A stretch of DNA of 64,000 nt from Stomoxys calcitrans. Taxonomy: Eukaryota; Arthropoda; Insecta; Diptera; Muscidae. This document shows positions 1 through 11,690 of this stretch, in pieces. The notes under the pieces were generated by a model. That model did not search any database. It saw only the letters and a program-made list of their open reading frames with translations, and was not told the origin of the DNA. Position numbers and translations under genes: made by a program. The stretch is from the NCBI RefSeq assembly GCF_963082655.1, contig NC_081555.1:25044776-25108775 (forward strand), read 5' to 3'. Each line of letters opens with the position of its first letter. Position 1 is the stretch's first letter.

Positions 1-515
1 CCCAAATTTCAGCAAAATCAGATAATAAATGTGGCTTTTATAAGCCTAAGACCCTAAATCGGTGGATCGGTCTATATGGCAGCAATATCCAAATCCGGAC
101 CGATCTGAGCCAAATTGACGAAAGATGTCGAAGGGCCTAACATAACTCATTGTCCCAAATTTCAACAAAATCAGATAATAAATGTGGCTTTTATAGGCCA
201 AAGACCCTAAATCGGTGGATCGGTCTATATGGGGGCTATATCAAGATATAGTCCGATATAGCCCATCTTCGAACTTAATCTGCTTATAGACAAAGAATGA
301 ATCTGTGCAAAGTTTCAGCTCAATATCTCAATTTTTAAAGACTGTAGCGTGATTTCAACAGACAGACGGACGGACATGTCTAGATTTGTCTTAGATTTTT
401 ACGCTGATCAAGAATATATATGCTTTATAGGGTCGGAAATGGGTATTTCGATGTGTTGCAAACGGAATGACAAAATGAATATACCCCCATCCTTCGGTGG
501 TGGGTATAAAAAATA
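1..515 (-). repeat. DINE-1/Helentron-like element, 5' part
   Basis: Read on the minus strand, the element begins at about 515 with a TATACCCACCACC head followed by the GTCCGTCCGTCTGTC stretch (here 358-375 in reverse complement). Fly DINE-1 elements have this head layout. The rest is diverged tandem units built on 'gatcggtctatatggcagc'. The element runs off the left edge of the window. The DINE assignment comes from recognised motifs, not from an alignment. Confidence 0.65.
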
Positions 516-559
516 TAAATTAAAATCAAAACAAGTAATAAGAATCCAATATCCAAGAA

Positions 560-1618
560 TCCAATTGATGTTGAAAATCATAACTCAAACCTTCGGTCCA
601 AATTTCAGCCAAATCGAATAAAAATTGAGGCTTCTAGAGGTTAAAGAAGTCAAATCAGGGGATCAGTTCATATGAGGGCTATATCTGTTTAAGAACCGAT
701 TCAGATCATACTTGGCATGGATGTAGGAAGTCATGACTTTAGCCTTTGGTTCAAATTTTAGCCAAAGCGGATGAAAATTGTGGCTTCCAAGTGCTCAAGA
801 AGTCAAATCCGAGGATCGGATTCATTTGGTTCATATAAGTCGATCAAATCCGAGGATCAGTTTATATGAACCGATTCTGATCATACTTGACATGGATGTT
901 GGAAGTCATTACTCAAGACTTTGCTCCAAGTTTCAGCCAAATCGAGTGAACATTGAGGCTTCTAAGGGCTAAAGAAGTCAAATCCGGGGATCGATTTACA
1001 TGGGGGCTATATCTCTTTATGGACCGATTCGAATCATACTTGGCATGGATGCTGCAAGTCATAAATCAAGTCTTTGTTCCAAATTTCAGCCAAAGCGGTT
1101 GAAAATTGATTGAAATCTAAGGGCTCAAAAATTCAAATCCGGGGATCGGTATATATGTGTCTAGGGGTTAAAGAAGTCAAATCAGGGCATCAGTTTATAT
1201 GGGGGCTATATCTGTTTATTGGATTCGGATCATGCTTGGCATGGATGTTGGACGTCATAATGCAAGTTTCAGCCAAATCGTATGAAAATTGAGACTTTTA
1301 AGGGTTCAAGAAGTCAAATCCAGAAATCGGTTTATATGGGGGCTACATCCGAATCTGAACAAATATGGCCCATTTGTAATCCTCAACGACCTACATCAAT
1401 AAGAAGTATCTGTGCAAAATTTCAAGCGGCTAGCTTTACGCGTTCGACCGCTATGGTGATTTCGACATACGGACAGACGGACATGACTAGTTGGACTCAG
1501 AATATCGAGACGATCCAGAATATATATACTTTTTGGGGTTGCAGATCAATATTTCAAGGTGTTACAAACGGAATGTTTAGATTAGTATACCCCCATCCTC
1601 GGGTGGTGGGTATAATAA
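560..1618 (-). repeat. DINE-1-like element with tandem array
   Basis: Degenerate tandem units ('caaatttcagccaaatcg', 'atcggtttatatgggggc') end at about 1618 in the inverted head (plus-strand reading gtatacccccatcc...ggtggtgggtat). The head is preceded by the DINE-type ggacagacggacatg stretch near 1470. The element lies in the same orientation as the copy at 1-515 and directly beside it. Confidence 0.65.
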
Positions 1619-2120
1619 AATAAAAATTAATTAAATTCGCACCAAGCCTTTCAATAAACCTAAGAGCTATGCGTCTTCTATTATTCCAACCTCTTAAAGA
1701 GCGTGTTGGTTTGCCGGGGAAGGCCGATGGCCTAGGCAAATTATAGGCATGCGACGAAAGAATAGGTTCGGCCTTGTCCTAAAGACTCAAACCAGGTGTC
1801 TCGTCAAAAGTCCCTGCTGACCAGTCGTTTGTCGGCTATTGGAGCCTGAAGCGGCCGCTCCACCAGTCAAGGTTTCATTAGCTGACAACATGCTACGGCC
1901 TGATACCATCACCGCAGCTGTTGGGTCTTTGGAGTCCATGCTAAGCCTACTCCCGGGCTCTAGATTTGCCGCTCCACTGGAAACAGACGCAGATCATCAA
2001 CCTCCTAATGGATACCACTATCGCAGCTGTCCTTGAGTGACTTAAATGTTTCTTCCAAAAATAATGACCTATTACGAGTTACAGGAAAATTCTTTCAGAG
2101 TGAAATAACAAAACGTCCGC
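1619..2120. other. No gene recognised; possibly decayed transposon sequence
   Basis: I recognise no conserved domain, splice pattern or repeat family here. The open frame at 1839-2036 has an Ala/Pro-rich start but no motif I know. It could be an unrecognised part of the LINE remnant that follows. Confidence 0.4.
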
Positions 2121-2943
2121 TTCACTCACCACAGCAGTGCGTCGCACTCGACTTCAAGGTTCATCTCAGGTATCCAATCGGAAATTTCTTCCCTTCCTTC
2201 CAGGTTTCCTATCGTCGCCTCGAATATACCGCGATGATATGAGCTGCTCCCATCCTCAATCCATTCTCCCATCGCCCTAAGCCTCTTAGCAGCAGTGGCT
2301 GCCTCACATTTAATCTGTATGCCAATGGGTCGGATATCTAGAATAGTCTCCTGTGCCCTAGCGGGCGTGGTCCTAATCGCTCCGCCTATGCCAAGACAAC
2401 ATGTTCTCTGAACTTGTTGTATGGTCATTATGTTGCACTTCTTCTCCATAGCAGTCCACCAAACTACTGAAGCTTAAGTAGGTATTTATCTAATCACGCT
2501 CCTGTAGAGCCAGTGGAATATCCTACCAATCAGGGCCCATTTCGAGCCTACGGCGCGTCTACATAGTGCCCAACATCTGTGAACCTTCTCATTACGCTCC
2601 TGAATGTGACACCTTCAATTCAGTTTCCTGTCCAAGATCACACCTAAGTATTTCACCTTGTCAGATATCGAAATCGTCTTATTGAGGAAACGTGGTGCGT
2701 TAAATTGGCCCACCTTCTTCTTCCTCGTGAACAGGCATATTTCAGTCTTCTCTGGGTTAACATTGAGACCTCTGGGTCAAGCCCAGCCATATGCCATATG
2801 TAAGACTCTTTCGGCTCTTCTGCATAGCTGGTTCGGATCCTTACCCTTTAGAAGTATTATAACATCGTCTGAGTAGCAGACGGGTTCCAGTCCCTCCTCA
2901 GTCAGCATCCGTAATAGGTCATTTATGGTGGTATTAAGGAGTT
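2121..2943 (-). pseudogene. RNase-H-type LINE remnant (RT palm to connection)
   Basis: Minus-strand reading gives LINE reverse-transcriptase sequence from the catalytic tyrosine/aspartate region (here C-Y-S-D-D, near 2870) through the thumb to a CCLGIGGA segment near 2400. Frames shift and stop, so it is dead. The same segment exists on the plus strand at 27790-29900, where a mariner is inserted. At that point this copy has the uninterrupted sequence, so it serves as a paralogous empty site. Its 5' truncation lies about 25 bp beyond the stop codon of the SVWC gene. Confidence 0.8.
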
Positions 2944-2965
2944 AGAGAGACAGTTCAATCAAAAC

Positions 2966-2971
2966 TTTATT
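2966..2971 (-). promoter_or_regulatory. Probable polyadenylation signal of the SVWC gene
   Basis: AATAAA on the minus strand overlaps the last base of the TAA stop codon at 2973-2971. The 3' untranslated region would therefore be very short and would end close to the LINE remnant that starts at about 2943. Confidence 0.5.
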
Positions 2972-5836
2972 TAATTCAATTTAATCAGTTGACGTTTACA
3001 ACATGCAGGATAAGGTTTAGAGGTATTTACAAAATCTCCTTGTTTGTAGCCAGCGAAACTCGCAATAGGACATCTGAAAAAATAAATTGGTACGGAGATC
3101 ATTTGAAAGAGAGAAAGGTTTTTATGCCCTCCACCATAAGATAAACGTATACTAATTTCATCATTGCATTTGTAATACATCGAAATTTTCGCCTAGGACT
3201 CCATAAATCGATCTAAGTATGACCGTCCCTCTGTCTGTCTGTCGAAAGCACACTAATTTTTGAAGGAGTTAAGCTGGGCGCCTGAAATTTTCCACAAATA
3301 CTTCGTGTTAGCGCTTCGTTGGCTGGGATTGTAAATGGGCCGAATCGGTCCATGTTTTTATATAGCTGCCATATAAACCGATCTTGGATCTTGCCATCTT
3401 GAGTTTCTAAAGGGCGCAATACTTATCCGATTTGGTTGAAATTTTGCTGGTGGTGTTATGTAAATGAACCAAATCGGTCAATGTTTTAGTAAAGCTGCCA
3501 TATAAGCCGATCTAGGGTCTTGATTTCTTGAGCTTCTACAGGGCGCAATACTTATCCGAAAATGGCTGAAATTTTGTAAGTGGTGTTTTGGTATGACTTC
3601 CAATAACTGTGTCAGGTATGGTTCAAATCGGTACATAACCTAATATAGCTGCCATATAAACCGAACACCCGATTATACTTCTTGAGCTTATATCTCTATA
3701 AGCAATTCTTGTCGAATTTGGTTAAAACTTTGCACATGTCGTTTTGGTATGATTTCCACCAATTGCCCAAATTGAATTTTTTTGAGCTTTTAAAGGGCGC
3801 AATCTCTCCACGAGATGGTTGAACAGTTCAAAATTCACCTGTTCTGGGTGCCGGGCCAGAGGGATATCCCAGGGAATTGTAAAGCGGACGAGCTTGCGAG
3901 ACTAGTAACTACCCTACACATTCCAGGGATACTGAAATCTGTGGGTGTGCCTCTAGCGACATGTAAGCTAAGGACCAGGCCCGAAGGACAACAAATGATA
4001 GATGGTCACAAAGAGGGGGCTGTAAAATTGCAAATTATGCCTATGAACATTCCACTTAGGAACAAGGGCCAAACTTTTCACATATCAATGAGTGCAGTCC
4101 GATTCAATGTTTTAAGCTCAATGATAAGGGGCCTCCTTTTTATAGCCGAGTGCGAACAACGTGCCGCAGTGCGACACTTCTTTGGAAAGAAGTTCTATTG
4201 GGTTGCCCAAAAAGTAATTGCGGATTTTTTAAAAGAAAGTAAATGCATTTTTAATAAAACTTAGAATGAACTTTAATCAAATATACTTTTTTTCTAAAGC
4301 AAGCTAAAAGTAACAGCTGATAACTGACAGAAGAAAGAATGCAATTACAGTGTCACAAGCTGTGAAAAAATTTGTCAACGCCGACTATATGAAAAATCCG
4401 CAATTACTTTTTGGGCAACCAATACATGGCATAGTACCTCACAAATGTTTCCAGCATTAGGAGGGGAAAACCATCGCTGAAAATTCGTCTGATGGTCTTG
4501 CCAGGATTCGAACCCAGGCGTTCAGCGTAATAGGCGGCCATGCTAACCTCTGCGCTACGCTGGCCTCCAAAGAGGGGGCTGTGAGCATTCCAAAACTATG
4601 TGGCCTAATCTAGACTTGAAGAGGTCTACTGCTGTCACTGGCTAGAACAGACGTCTCAGTCATTGTGTCCGTCTTGAAAGGTCACTGTCTAATTGGAAAA
4701 CATGCAGGCAGACTGAAGGTTGCCAGCATCGACTTTTGCAGAAGCTGCAGGGACATCGAAGAAGAAGAGGCTATAGAACACCTTCTGTGTGTGTGTGGCC
4801 CTTACTAGCAGTCAGAAGGGGTTCCACTTTAGGTTCTCATTTCTTTGGGAACCTGTCTGATTTAGCGGATATGAACATTCGCAAATTGTTGGACTTTTTT
4901 AAGCGATCTGGATGGTTCTACGGTAGGAATTAGAAGGTATCTTCCTTCTTCTATTCCTGTGGTAGCACAATGGACGAAAACGTCTTAGTGAGTTTACCTT
5001 AACCTAACCTAATTTAACCTAAACGACGCAATTCTCATCCGATTTGGCTTTTCTAAGTATGTTGCGTTTTGCTATGACTTTCAAAAAGTGCCCCATGTAT
5101 GGTTCAAATTAGTCCTGGTAGCTCCCATATAAACCGATCTTCAGATTCGACTTCTTGAGTCTCCAGAGGACGTAATTCTTATCTGCTATGGATGAAATTT
5201 TGCACAATGACCTATGGTATGACCTTCAACATACGTGCCAAGTATGGTTTGAATCGGTCTTAAACCCAATGTAGCTCCCATATAAACCGATTTCACGATT
5301 GCATTTCGTGAGCCTCTAGAGGGAGCTGTTCTTGTCTGATTTGGCTGACATTTTGGAGAAAGGCCATTAGTCCGCATCATCCAAGCCATGTATGACCCGA
5401 ATCGGTCTATAGCCTGATAAAGATTCAATAGCCGAGCAATTCCTGACAAATGCGATCCATGGTGGGGGGTTTTATAAGATTCGGCCGAACTTAGTACGCT
5501 TCTACTTGTATCCTTAGATATGTGTAGCAGCTAGCAATGTCTTGCATTTGTAACTTACGTCTGTAGCACCGCCACTCCCTTCTCCTCACATCTTATGCCA
5601 CCACACGGTATATTGGGATTTTTAGCCACTTCGCCTTTGGAAAGTATTAAACTGGAACTCATATAACACTTGCCGGGATAAGCTGAAATATCGAAAAAAA
5701 AACTTAGAAAAATCCCCATACCATAAAGCACATTGAATGAATTCTTGCCAGTATTCCTAAAAACTCCTCTAGCTTCTGCTGCCCATGAAACCGCCACCAT
5801 ACACAAAATTAAACAAATTGCGATTAAGAATCTCAT
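2971..5836 (-). CDS. Secreted single-domain von Willebrand factor C (SVWC) protein, spliced
   Basis: The coding exons are 5836..5559 and 3073..2971. The start is the ATG at 5836-5834, because a clean signal peptide follows (residues 1-20: hydrophobic core, then S-W-A-A). The mature part has the SVWC layout: Y-P-G-K-C (C57), P-C-G-x-x-R-C (C78, C83), L-Q-T-C-P (C94), G-Y-x-x-G-D, then Y-P-A-C-C-K-R (C117, C118). The 5' splice site is C|GTAAGT at 5559/5558; the 3' site is a pyrimidine-rich TTTTTTCAG ending at 3074. Joining them rebuilds the T93 codon and keeps the frame. Length is 126 aa. SVWC proteins are small secreted insect proteins linked to environmental and immune responses; this one shows six cysteines, against eight in many members. 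Residues 39-51 may be a 39-nt intron (5721..5683; GTATGG to TTTCAG), which would give 113 aa. The intron at 5558..3074 is filled with nested transposons. Confidence 0.85.
3119..3806 (+). mobile_element. DINE-1-like element, left part (in SVWC intron)
   Basis: The element begins with a TATACCCTCCACCAT-type head (here tatgccctccaccat), the ccctctgtctgtctgtcgaaagc stretch and a few 'catataaaccgatc' units. It is then interrupted at 'aaagggcgcaat' by a LINE and resumes at about 5023. Confidence 0.75.
4024..4568 (-). mobile_element. tRNA-derived SINE, interrupted by a MITE
   Basis: On the minus strand the head is GGAGGCCAGCGTAGCGCAGAGG with a TTCGAATCC B-box-like stretch, then a ~300-bp body and a tail ending GCAATTTTAC. 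A perfect 14-bp target duplication, aaagagggggctgt, flanks it at 4010-4023 and 4569-4582. A MITE sits inside at 4198-4422. Confidence 0.9.
4198..4422 (+). mobile_element. Mariner-type MITE, copy 1
   Basis: The terminal inverted repeats are TTGGGTTGCCCAAAAAGTAA with the inverse at the right end (one C missing). TA flanks both sides (4196-4197, 4423-4424). It is inserted into the SINE at 'agttcTAcatgg'. It has no coding capacity. Confidence 0.9.
5023..5515 (+). mobile_element. DINE-1-like element, right part with terminus
   Basis: This continues the element at 3119-3806 and ends in ATGGTGGGGGGTTTTATAAG, then a TTCGGCCGAA hairpin and the terminal cgcttctacttg. The 3' subterminal ATGGTGGxGGG is the reverse complement of the element's head. 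Confidence 0.75.
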
Positions 5837-6007
5837 GGTGTTGTTCGAATGAAAGCAATTATTGAAGTAATTTTGTTCACACTGATTTGTTATATTTAAA
5901 TACTGCAGAACAAAGAAGGCAATCAGTAGGAAAAAAAAGAACATTTGATAGGAAATACCACAGCAATGTGTCAGCAATCGTAGATGCTTATCAGCAAACT
6001 GTATATA

Positions 6008-6528
6008 ATAACAACAACAAAGAACGTGCTAAGTTCGGTCGTGTCGAATCTTGGGAACCCACCACCATGAATTCTGGTACAAATTTACACAAATAAACTT
6101 AGCTGAAGGTCTTATACTTGGCTTACCAAATTTGTGCCAAATCAGGTAAAAATGTAAGCTTCCAGAGGCCGTAGAAGACTAATCGGCAGATCGGTTTATA
6201 TGGGAGCTATATCAAGATATAGACCAATGTGGGCCGTACTTGCCACGGCTATTGGAAGCAACAAACGACACTGTGAACAATTTAAGCCAAATTGGATGGC
6301 CATTGCGGTTTCTAGGGGCTCAATAGGTTAAATCCGGTGATGGGTTTTGTATGGGGGCTATATCGATTTATGAACCTTTCTGGACGGGATTTGGTTTGGA
6401 GCTGGGGTATAAACGTACTTTGCATACAAAATTTCAACCAAATCGGGCAGAAATGTAGACTTCTAGGGACTCAAGAAGCCAAATCTGGGGATCAGTTCAT
6501 ATGGGGACTATATCAGTTTATAGACCCA
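6008..6528 (-). repeat. DINE-1-like element, 3' part
   Basis: It starts with the inverted terminus (cgtgctaagttcgg...cgaatc, then cccaccaccatg) and carries degenerate array units. It stops at 'agtttatagacc', where the G-rich element begins; the array resumes at about 8776. Confidence 0.7.
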
Positions 6529-8775
6529 CTAGATGAACCGGACTCGACCCGCTACGAATTTAAGTTTGGATGTAAGGTGAACTCCATTCTTAAAATACTT
6601 TATTTCAGCTCTATATTCTCATAATGTCTGATTTAGGGGTGTTTTCGGGGGTGAGGTGGTCCCCACAGACACTTGGTCCTGAAAAATATCAGCATCGTGC
6701 TCTGCTTTCAAATACCATTTTTTTAAATCCCATATTGCCATTGGTTTAGGGGAGTTTACACGATGGCCCCAAAATAGGTTATCAAATTCATTTTCTTATC
6801 TCAAATACCTTTCAATTTAGCCACATATTGGCATGGTCGAAAAATTTTTACCCTTTTGGGGGGTGTTTTGGGGAAGGGGTGATGCTCTAAATACATGGTC
6901 CTACATTTGGATATCAAATTCGTATTCTACTACCAAATACCTTTATTTGAGCCCCATATTGCGATGGTCAGTAAAAAATTGCTGTTTGTGGGGTATTTTG
7001 GGAAAGGGGTAGACCCCCAGAAAATTGGTCCCGAAAGTGGGTATCAATTCTTGCTCTACCGTCCCCCCCCAATACCTTTCATTTAAGCTCCACATTGCCA
7101 TGGTCGGTAAAAATGCCCGATTTAGAGGTGTTTTGGGGTGATCACCCCCAACCACTAAGCCCTGAAAATTTATCAGCAACGTGCTCTATTCTCATATATT
7201 TGAACTCTATATTGTCATTGGGCTCAAAATTGGATGTCAAATTCGTTTTCTAATCTCATTTAAACTCCTTATTGCAAAAGTCAGCAAATATGTCCGGTTT
7301 GGGGTATTGGCCATAAAAACTATGAATATTAAGTTCCACTCTCTTTAGGACCCAAATTGTCTTAGTGAGCAAATAAGTCCTATTTGGGGGTTGTTATGCT
7401 GGTGGGGCGTCCCCTAGACAGTTGGTCCCTAATGTTGGTATCAGATACGTGGTCTACTCCCAAATACCTTTAATTTGAGCCCCATATTTTCATAGTCGGC
7501 AAAAATGACCGGCTTGGGGGGTGTCGAATTCGTGTTCTACTCTAAAACCCCTCTTATTTGAACCTCATATTGAAATATTCAGCAATTACTTCCTATTTGA
7601 GTGGTGTTGTGGGGGTGGACACTTTTCCCGAATATTGATATCAGATTCGTGCTTTACTCCCAAAGACCTTTCATTTGAACCCCGTATTGCTATGGTCGTT
7701 AATTTATCCACTTTGGGGGATGTTTTTGGGGAGAGGCGACCCTCAGAAAACTTAGTCCCATATTTGGATATAAGATTCGAATTCTACACTCACATACCTT
7801 TTATTTAAGCCCCATATTCCCATGCTCAGTAAATAAGTCCTGTTTGGGGGGTGTTTTGGGGATGGGGTGGACCCCAGAAACGTGGTCCCACATTTGGATA
7901 TCAGATTCGTACTCTATTCGCAAATACCTTTCATTTGAGTCCCATATTGCCATGGTCGGTAAATATGTTTGATTTAGGGGTGTTTTGGGAGTTGGGTGGT
8001 GTTGTGAGCGTGGGGTGGCCCCATAGACACTTTTCCCGAATATTGATATCAGATTTGTGCTTTACTCCCACAGACCTTTCATTTGAGCCTCATGTGTCTA
8101 TGGTCGTAAATGTGTCCCCTTTGGGGGAGGTTTTTGGGGAGAGGCGGCCCCCCAAACACTTGGTCTCATATTTGGCCCCATATTCCCATGCTCAGTAAAT
8201 AAGTCCTGTTTTGGGGGGTGTATTGGGGATGGGGTGGACCCTCAGAAACGGGGTCCCACATTTGGATATTAGATTCGTATTCTACTCGCAAATATCTTTC
8301 ATTTGAGTCCCATATTGCCATGGTCGGTAAATATGTCCGATTTAGGGGTGTTTTGGGGGTTGGGGTGGTCCCCCTTGCACTTGGTTCGACAAATGGATAT
8401 CAGATACGTTTTCTTATCCCAAATACCATTCATTTGAGTCCCATATTGTCGTTATTGGTCTAAATATATGTTTGGTAGGTTTTAGGGTGGGGCGGCCCCC
8501 CTAGGGACCCCATCCGAAATTTGGATACCACATTTTTATTTTTAGGGTACTATATGAGAGCACACAAAATTTCGCTTAAATCGCACCACCCATCTCCGAG
8601 ATCTGGCGTTTCTGAAAATTAGGGTAAGGGGGAGGGTCCGCCCCCCCTTCAGATATCAAATAATGTAGTACCACGGGACTATTATGCACCATCTGTGAAA
8701 ATTTAACAAAAAATCGGTTCAGCCGTAAACAAACAAACAAACCTAGAAACCAACACAAATTGATTTTTATATATA
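6529..8775 (+). mobile_element. G-rich tandem-repeat element A, inserted in a DINE
   Basis: It begins near cactagatgaaccgg. It contains about 13 irregular units of 130-150 bp, each with 'ccatattgccatggtcgg' and 'gtgttttgggg'. It ends with a conserved tail: cggttcagccgt, then acaaacaaacaaac, then attgatttttatatataaga. DINE array sequence continues on both sides. I could not assign it to a superfamily. The same 5' and 3' motifs recur in the copies at 14233, 38476 and 44420. Confidence 0.7.
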
Positions 8776-9535
8776 AGATTAGGATCATACTTGGCACAAA
8801 TGAGAGTTAAATCAGGAGTTCTTGTTCCAAATTTCAGACAAATAGGATGAAAATTGAGACCCCTAGGGGCTCAAGAAGTCAAATCCAGAGATCGGTTTTT
8901 ATGGGGGCTATATCAGACAGATTAGGATTATTCTTTGTGTGGACATTGACAGTCAAGAAGTCTTTGTGTCAAATTTCAGCTAAATCGGATGAAAATTGAA
9001 ACCCCCTGGGGCAAAAGAAGTCAAAACCAGATATCGGTTTTTTTGAAGGCCATATCAGTTTATAAACCGATTAGGATTATGCTTTGCACGGATGTTAAGA
9101 GTCGAAACAGATGTCTTTGTGTTCAATTTCAGCCCAATCGAATGATAATTGGTGCTTCTAAGGGCTAGGGGTTCATATGGAGGCCATATCATTTTATAGG
9201 CCTAATAGGATCACATTTGGCATAGATGTTGAAGTTTGAACAGAAATCTCTGAGGAAATCTCTCCGAAATCAGAAATACCAACTCAAATGGTCACAACCG
9301 GATATGGGTTTATATGGGGGACATATCGAACTTTGAACCGATATTGGCCATTTGTAATCTTTTGGGATCTGCATTGATAAGAAGTACCTGTGCAAAATTT
9401 CAAGCGGTTATCTTTATTCGTTTGATCGCTATCGAGATTGAGACAGGTGAACATCATTAGGTCGCATATGAATATTTTGAGGTGTTACAAATGGAAAGAT
9501 TAGCTTAATATACCCCCACTCTATGTTAGTGGGTA
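8776..9535 (-). repeat. DINE-1-like element, 5' part
   Basis: This resumes the array broken at 6528 ('aggatcatacttggca', 'caaatttcag') and ends at the inverted head atatacccccactctatgttagtgggtat. Confidence 0.7.
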
Positions 9536-10165
9536 TGAACATCAATATATGTCTGTTTATTGGTTTGTATGTTCCGTATGGACTCAAACAGGTGAAGCAA
9601 TTTTCTTAAAATTTTCGCAGATGGTATGAAATGGTCCTGAGGATACACTGGAGTACTTAATTTTTTGATATATGAAGGGGGAAGGATCCTTCCCCTAACC
9701 TTAAAATGTTAAAAACGCCAGATCTCGGAGAATGGTATGTCTGTTTATTTGTATGTTCCGTACAGACTCAAACAGGTGAAGCAATTTTCTTAAAATTTTC
9801 GCAGATGCTATGAAATGGTCCTGTGGATACACTGGAGTACTTAATTTTTTGATGTATGAAGGGGGAAGGATCCTCCCGCTAACCTTAAATTGTTAAAAAT
9901 GCCAGATCTCTGAGAATGGTGGGGAGATATTAGCGAAATTAAGTTTGAAACCTCATAGTAACTTGAAATCAAACATCTGGTATTTCAATTTGGGGTGTGG
10001 TACCTGAAAAGGGTGATGAACCATCCACAAAACTTGTCAAAAACGGATATATGGAGCAACCATGACAATCATGTCATTTGAGAGTAGAAAACGAATCTGT
10101 TATCCAAATTTCGGGCCAGACGCCAACCCCCCAAAAAAAAGCCCTGCATACAGCCCCTTTAGTCA
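9536..10165 (-). repeat. G-rich element tail fragment with internal duplication
   Basis: This is the reverse complement of the G-rich element's 3' region (aacgccagatctcggagaat). A ~188-bp stretch from 'gtctgtttat' is present twice, at 9551 and 9739, with few differences. One short G-rich unit follows, at 10060-10150. Confidence 0.6.
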
Positions 10166-10375
10166 CACCTATCTTAGGCCGGCAATTTTTTGAGACCTAT
10201 GAGGTCACGGAAGATCGAACTGATAGTATCCTTCCTATTATCCAATATTATCCGCCTCGTCGTGCCCAGGTCTAGATCCTCGATAGGATTTTCACTATGC
10301 TTTCGACAGCCTCCTTTAATTGCAAAATACGAAGCATGTCTCGGTCAAAATTTCAAAAATAAAGAAACGTTAAAC
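10166..10375. other. Unassigned sequence between repeats
   Basis: I see no gene, repeat family or splice pattern that I can support. Confidence 0.4.
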
Positions 10376-10453
10376 CTTGCTAAGTTCGGACGGGCCAATC
10401 TTATGTACCCTCCACCGTGGATCGCATTTGTCGGGTTCTTTGCCCGGGGGTGA
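10376..10453 (-). repeat. DINE-1-like terminus fragment
   Basis: It reads ttgctaagttcggacgggcc, then gtaccctccaccgtggatcgc: an inverted DINE 3' end followed by the usual first bases of the array side. Confidence 0.6.
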
Positions 10454-10529
10454 AGGATGTAGTGTCTATTGACATTTGTCTTAAATTTCCGAATGTCATA
10501 GCGGATGGGAAAGAGATTAGCAGGAAGTC

Positions 10530-11690
10530 GAAATATGGTTTAAATCGGTTCATAACCTGATAGGGCTGCCCTATAAACTGATCTGGGGTCTTGACTTCTT
10601 GAGCCACTAGAGGGCGCAATTCTTATCTGATTTGGCTGAAATTTTGCATGACGTGTTTCGTTGTGACTGACAATAACAGTGCTAAGTATGGTTGAAATCG
10701 GTCCATAGCCTGATTGAGCTGCCCTATAAACTGATCTGGGATCTTGACTTCTTGACCACTAGAGGGTGCAATTCTTATCTGATTTGGCTGAAATTTAGCA
10801 TGACGTGTTTCGTTGTGACCGACAATAACAATGCTAAGTATGGTTGAAATCGGTCCATAGCCTAATTGAGCTGCCCTATAAACTGATCTGGGATCTTGAC
10901 TTCTTGAGCCACTAGAGGGCGCAATTCTTATCCGATTTGGCTGAAATTTTGCATGACGTGTTTCGTTGTGACCGACAATAACAGTGCTAAGTATGGTTGA
11001 AATCGGTCCATAGCCTGATTGAGCTACCCTATAAACTGATCTGGGGTTTTGATTTCTTGAGCCACTAGAGGGCGCAATTCTTATCCGATTGGGCTGAAAT
11101 TTTGCATGACGTGTTTCGTTGTGACCGACAATAACAGTGCTAAGTATGGTTAAAATCGGTCCATAGCCTGATTGAGCTGCCCTATAAACTGATCTGGGAT
11201 CTTGACTTCTTGACCACTAGAGGGCGCAATTCTTATCCGATTTGGCTGAAATTTTGGATGACGTGTTTCGTTATGACTTCCAACAACTGAAGCAAATATA
11301 GTTCAAATCGGTCCATAACCTGATATAGCTGCCATATAAACCGATCTGGAATTTTGACTTCTTCAGCCTCTAGAGGGCGCAATAATTTTCCGATTTAGAT
11401 GAAATTATGTACAACGGCTTCTCCCATGACCTTCAACATGCGTGTCAAATATAATCTGAATCGGTTTGTAGTCTGATACAGCTCCCATATAAACCGATTT
11501 GCCTATTTTACTAATTGAGCCCCTAAAGAGCGCAAATTCTTTTTCGATTTGGCTGAAATTTTACACAATGACTTCTTCTTTGGTCTCTTACATTCAATTC
11601 AATTATGATCCGAATCGGACCATAACTTGATATAGCTCCAATAGCATAGTAATTCGTTTCTTTTAGAACCTAGCTTAACTTCTTCGAAAG
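10530..11690 (+). repeat. DINE-1-like 153-bp tandem array
   Basis: About seven units ('ttgacttcttgagccactag') start at 10591, 10744, 10896 and so on, a spacing of 152-153 bp. The reading direction is plus, as in the complete element at 56566. The array ends at 'gatatagctccaatagcat', as the plus-oriented copies do just before their termini. Confidence 0.8.

Larger units (their letters stand above)
3807..5022 (+). mobile_element. RNase-H LINE 3' fragment with (CCTAA)-type tail
   Basis: The fragment encodes the C-terminal half of an RNase H domain (HLFWVPGQRDIPGNCKADEL; the paralogue at 50100 reads VPGHNDIAGN), a linker with CRSCRDIEEEEAIEHLLCVC, and a 3' end running into ccttaacctaacctaattta. 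It matches 50080-50690 closely. It lies inside the DINE, which continues on both sides: 'gcgcaat' at the left junction and 'cgacgcaattc' at the right. It is itself interrupted by a SINE at 4024-4568. Confidence 0.8.

Noticed and set aside
1839..2036. 65-aa plus-strand frame starting with Ala/Pro-rich sequence
   Set aside because: No domain, splice signals or homologous segment recognised; too short to support a gene.
5870..5900. TATA box of the SVWC gene (TATTTAAATA on the minus strand)
   Set aside because: The nearest initiator-like TCAGTG is only about 19 bp away and the next about 39 bp; neither spacing fits a standard core promoter.
5837..5977. 47-residue N-terminal extension of the SVWC open frame
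   Set aside because: It places a signal peptide in the middle of the protein and has no family counterpart; the ATG at 5836 is the likely start.
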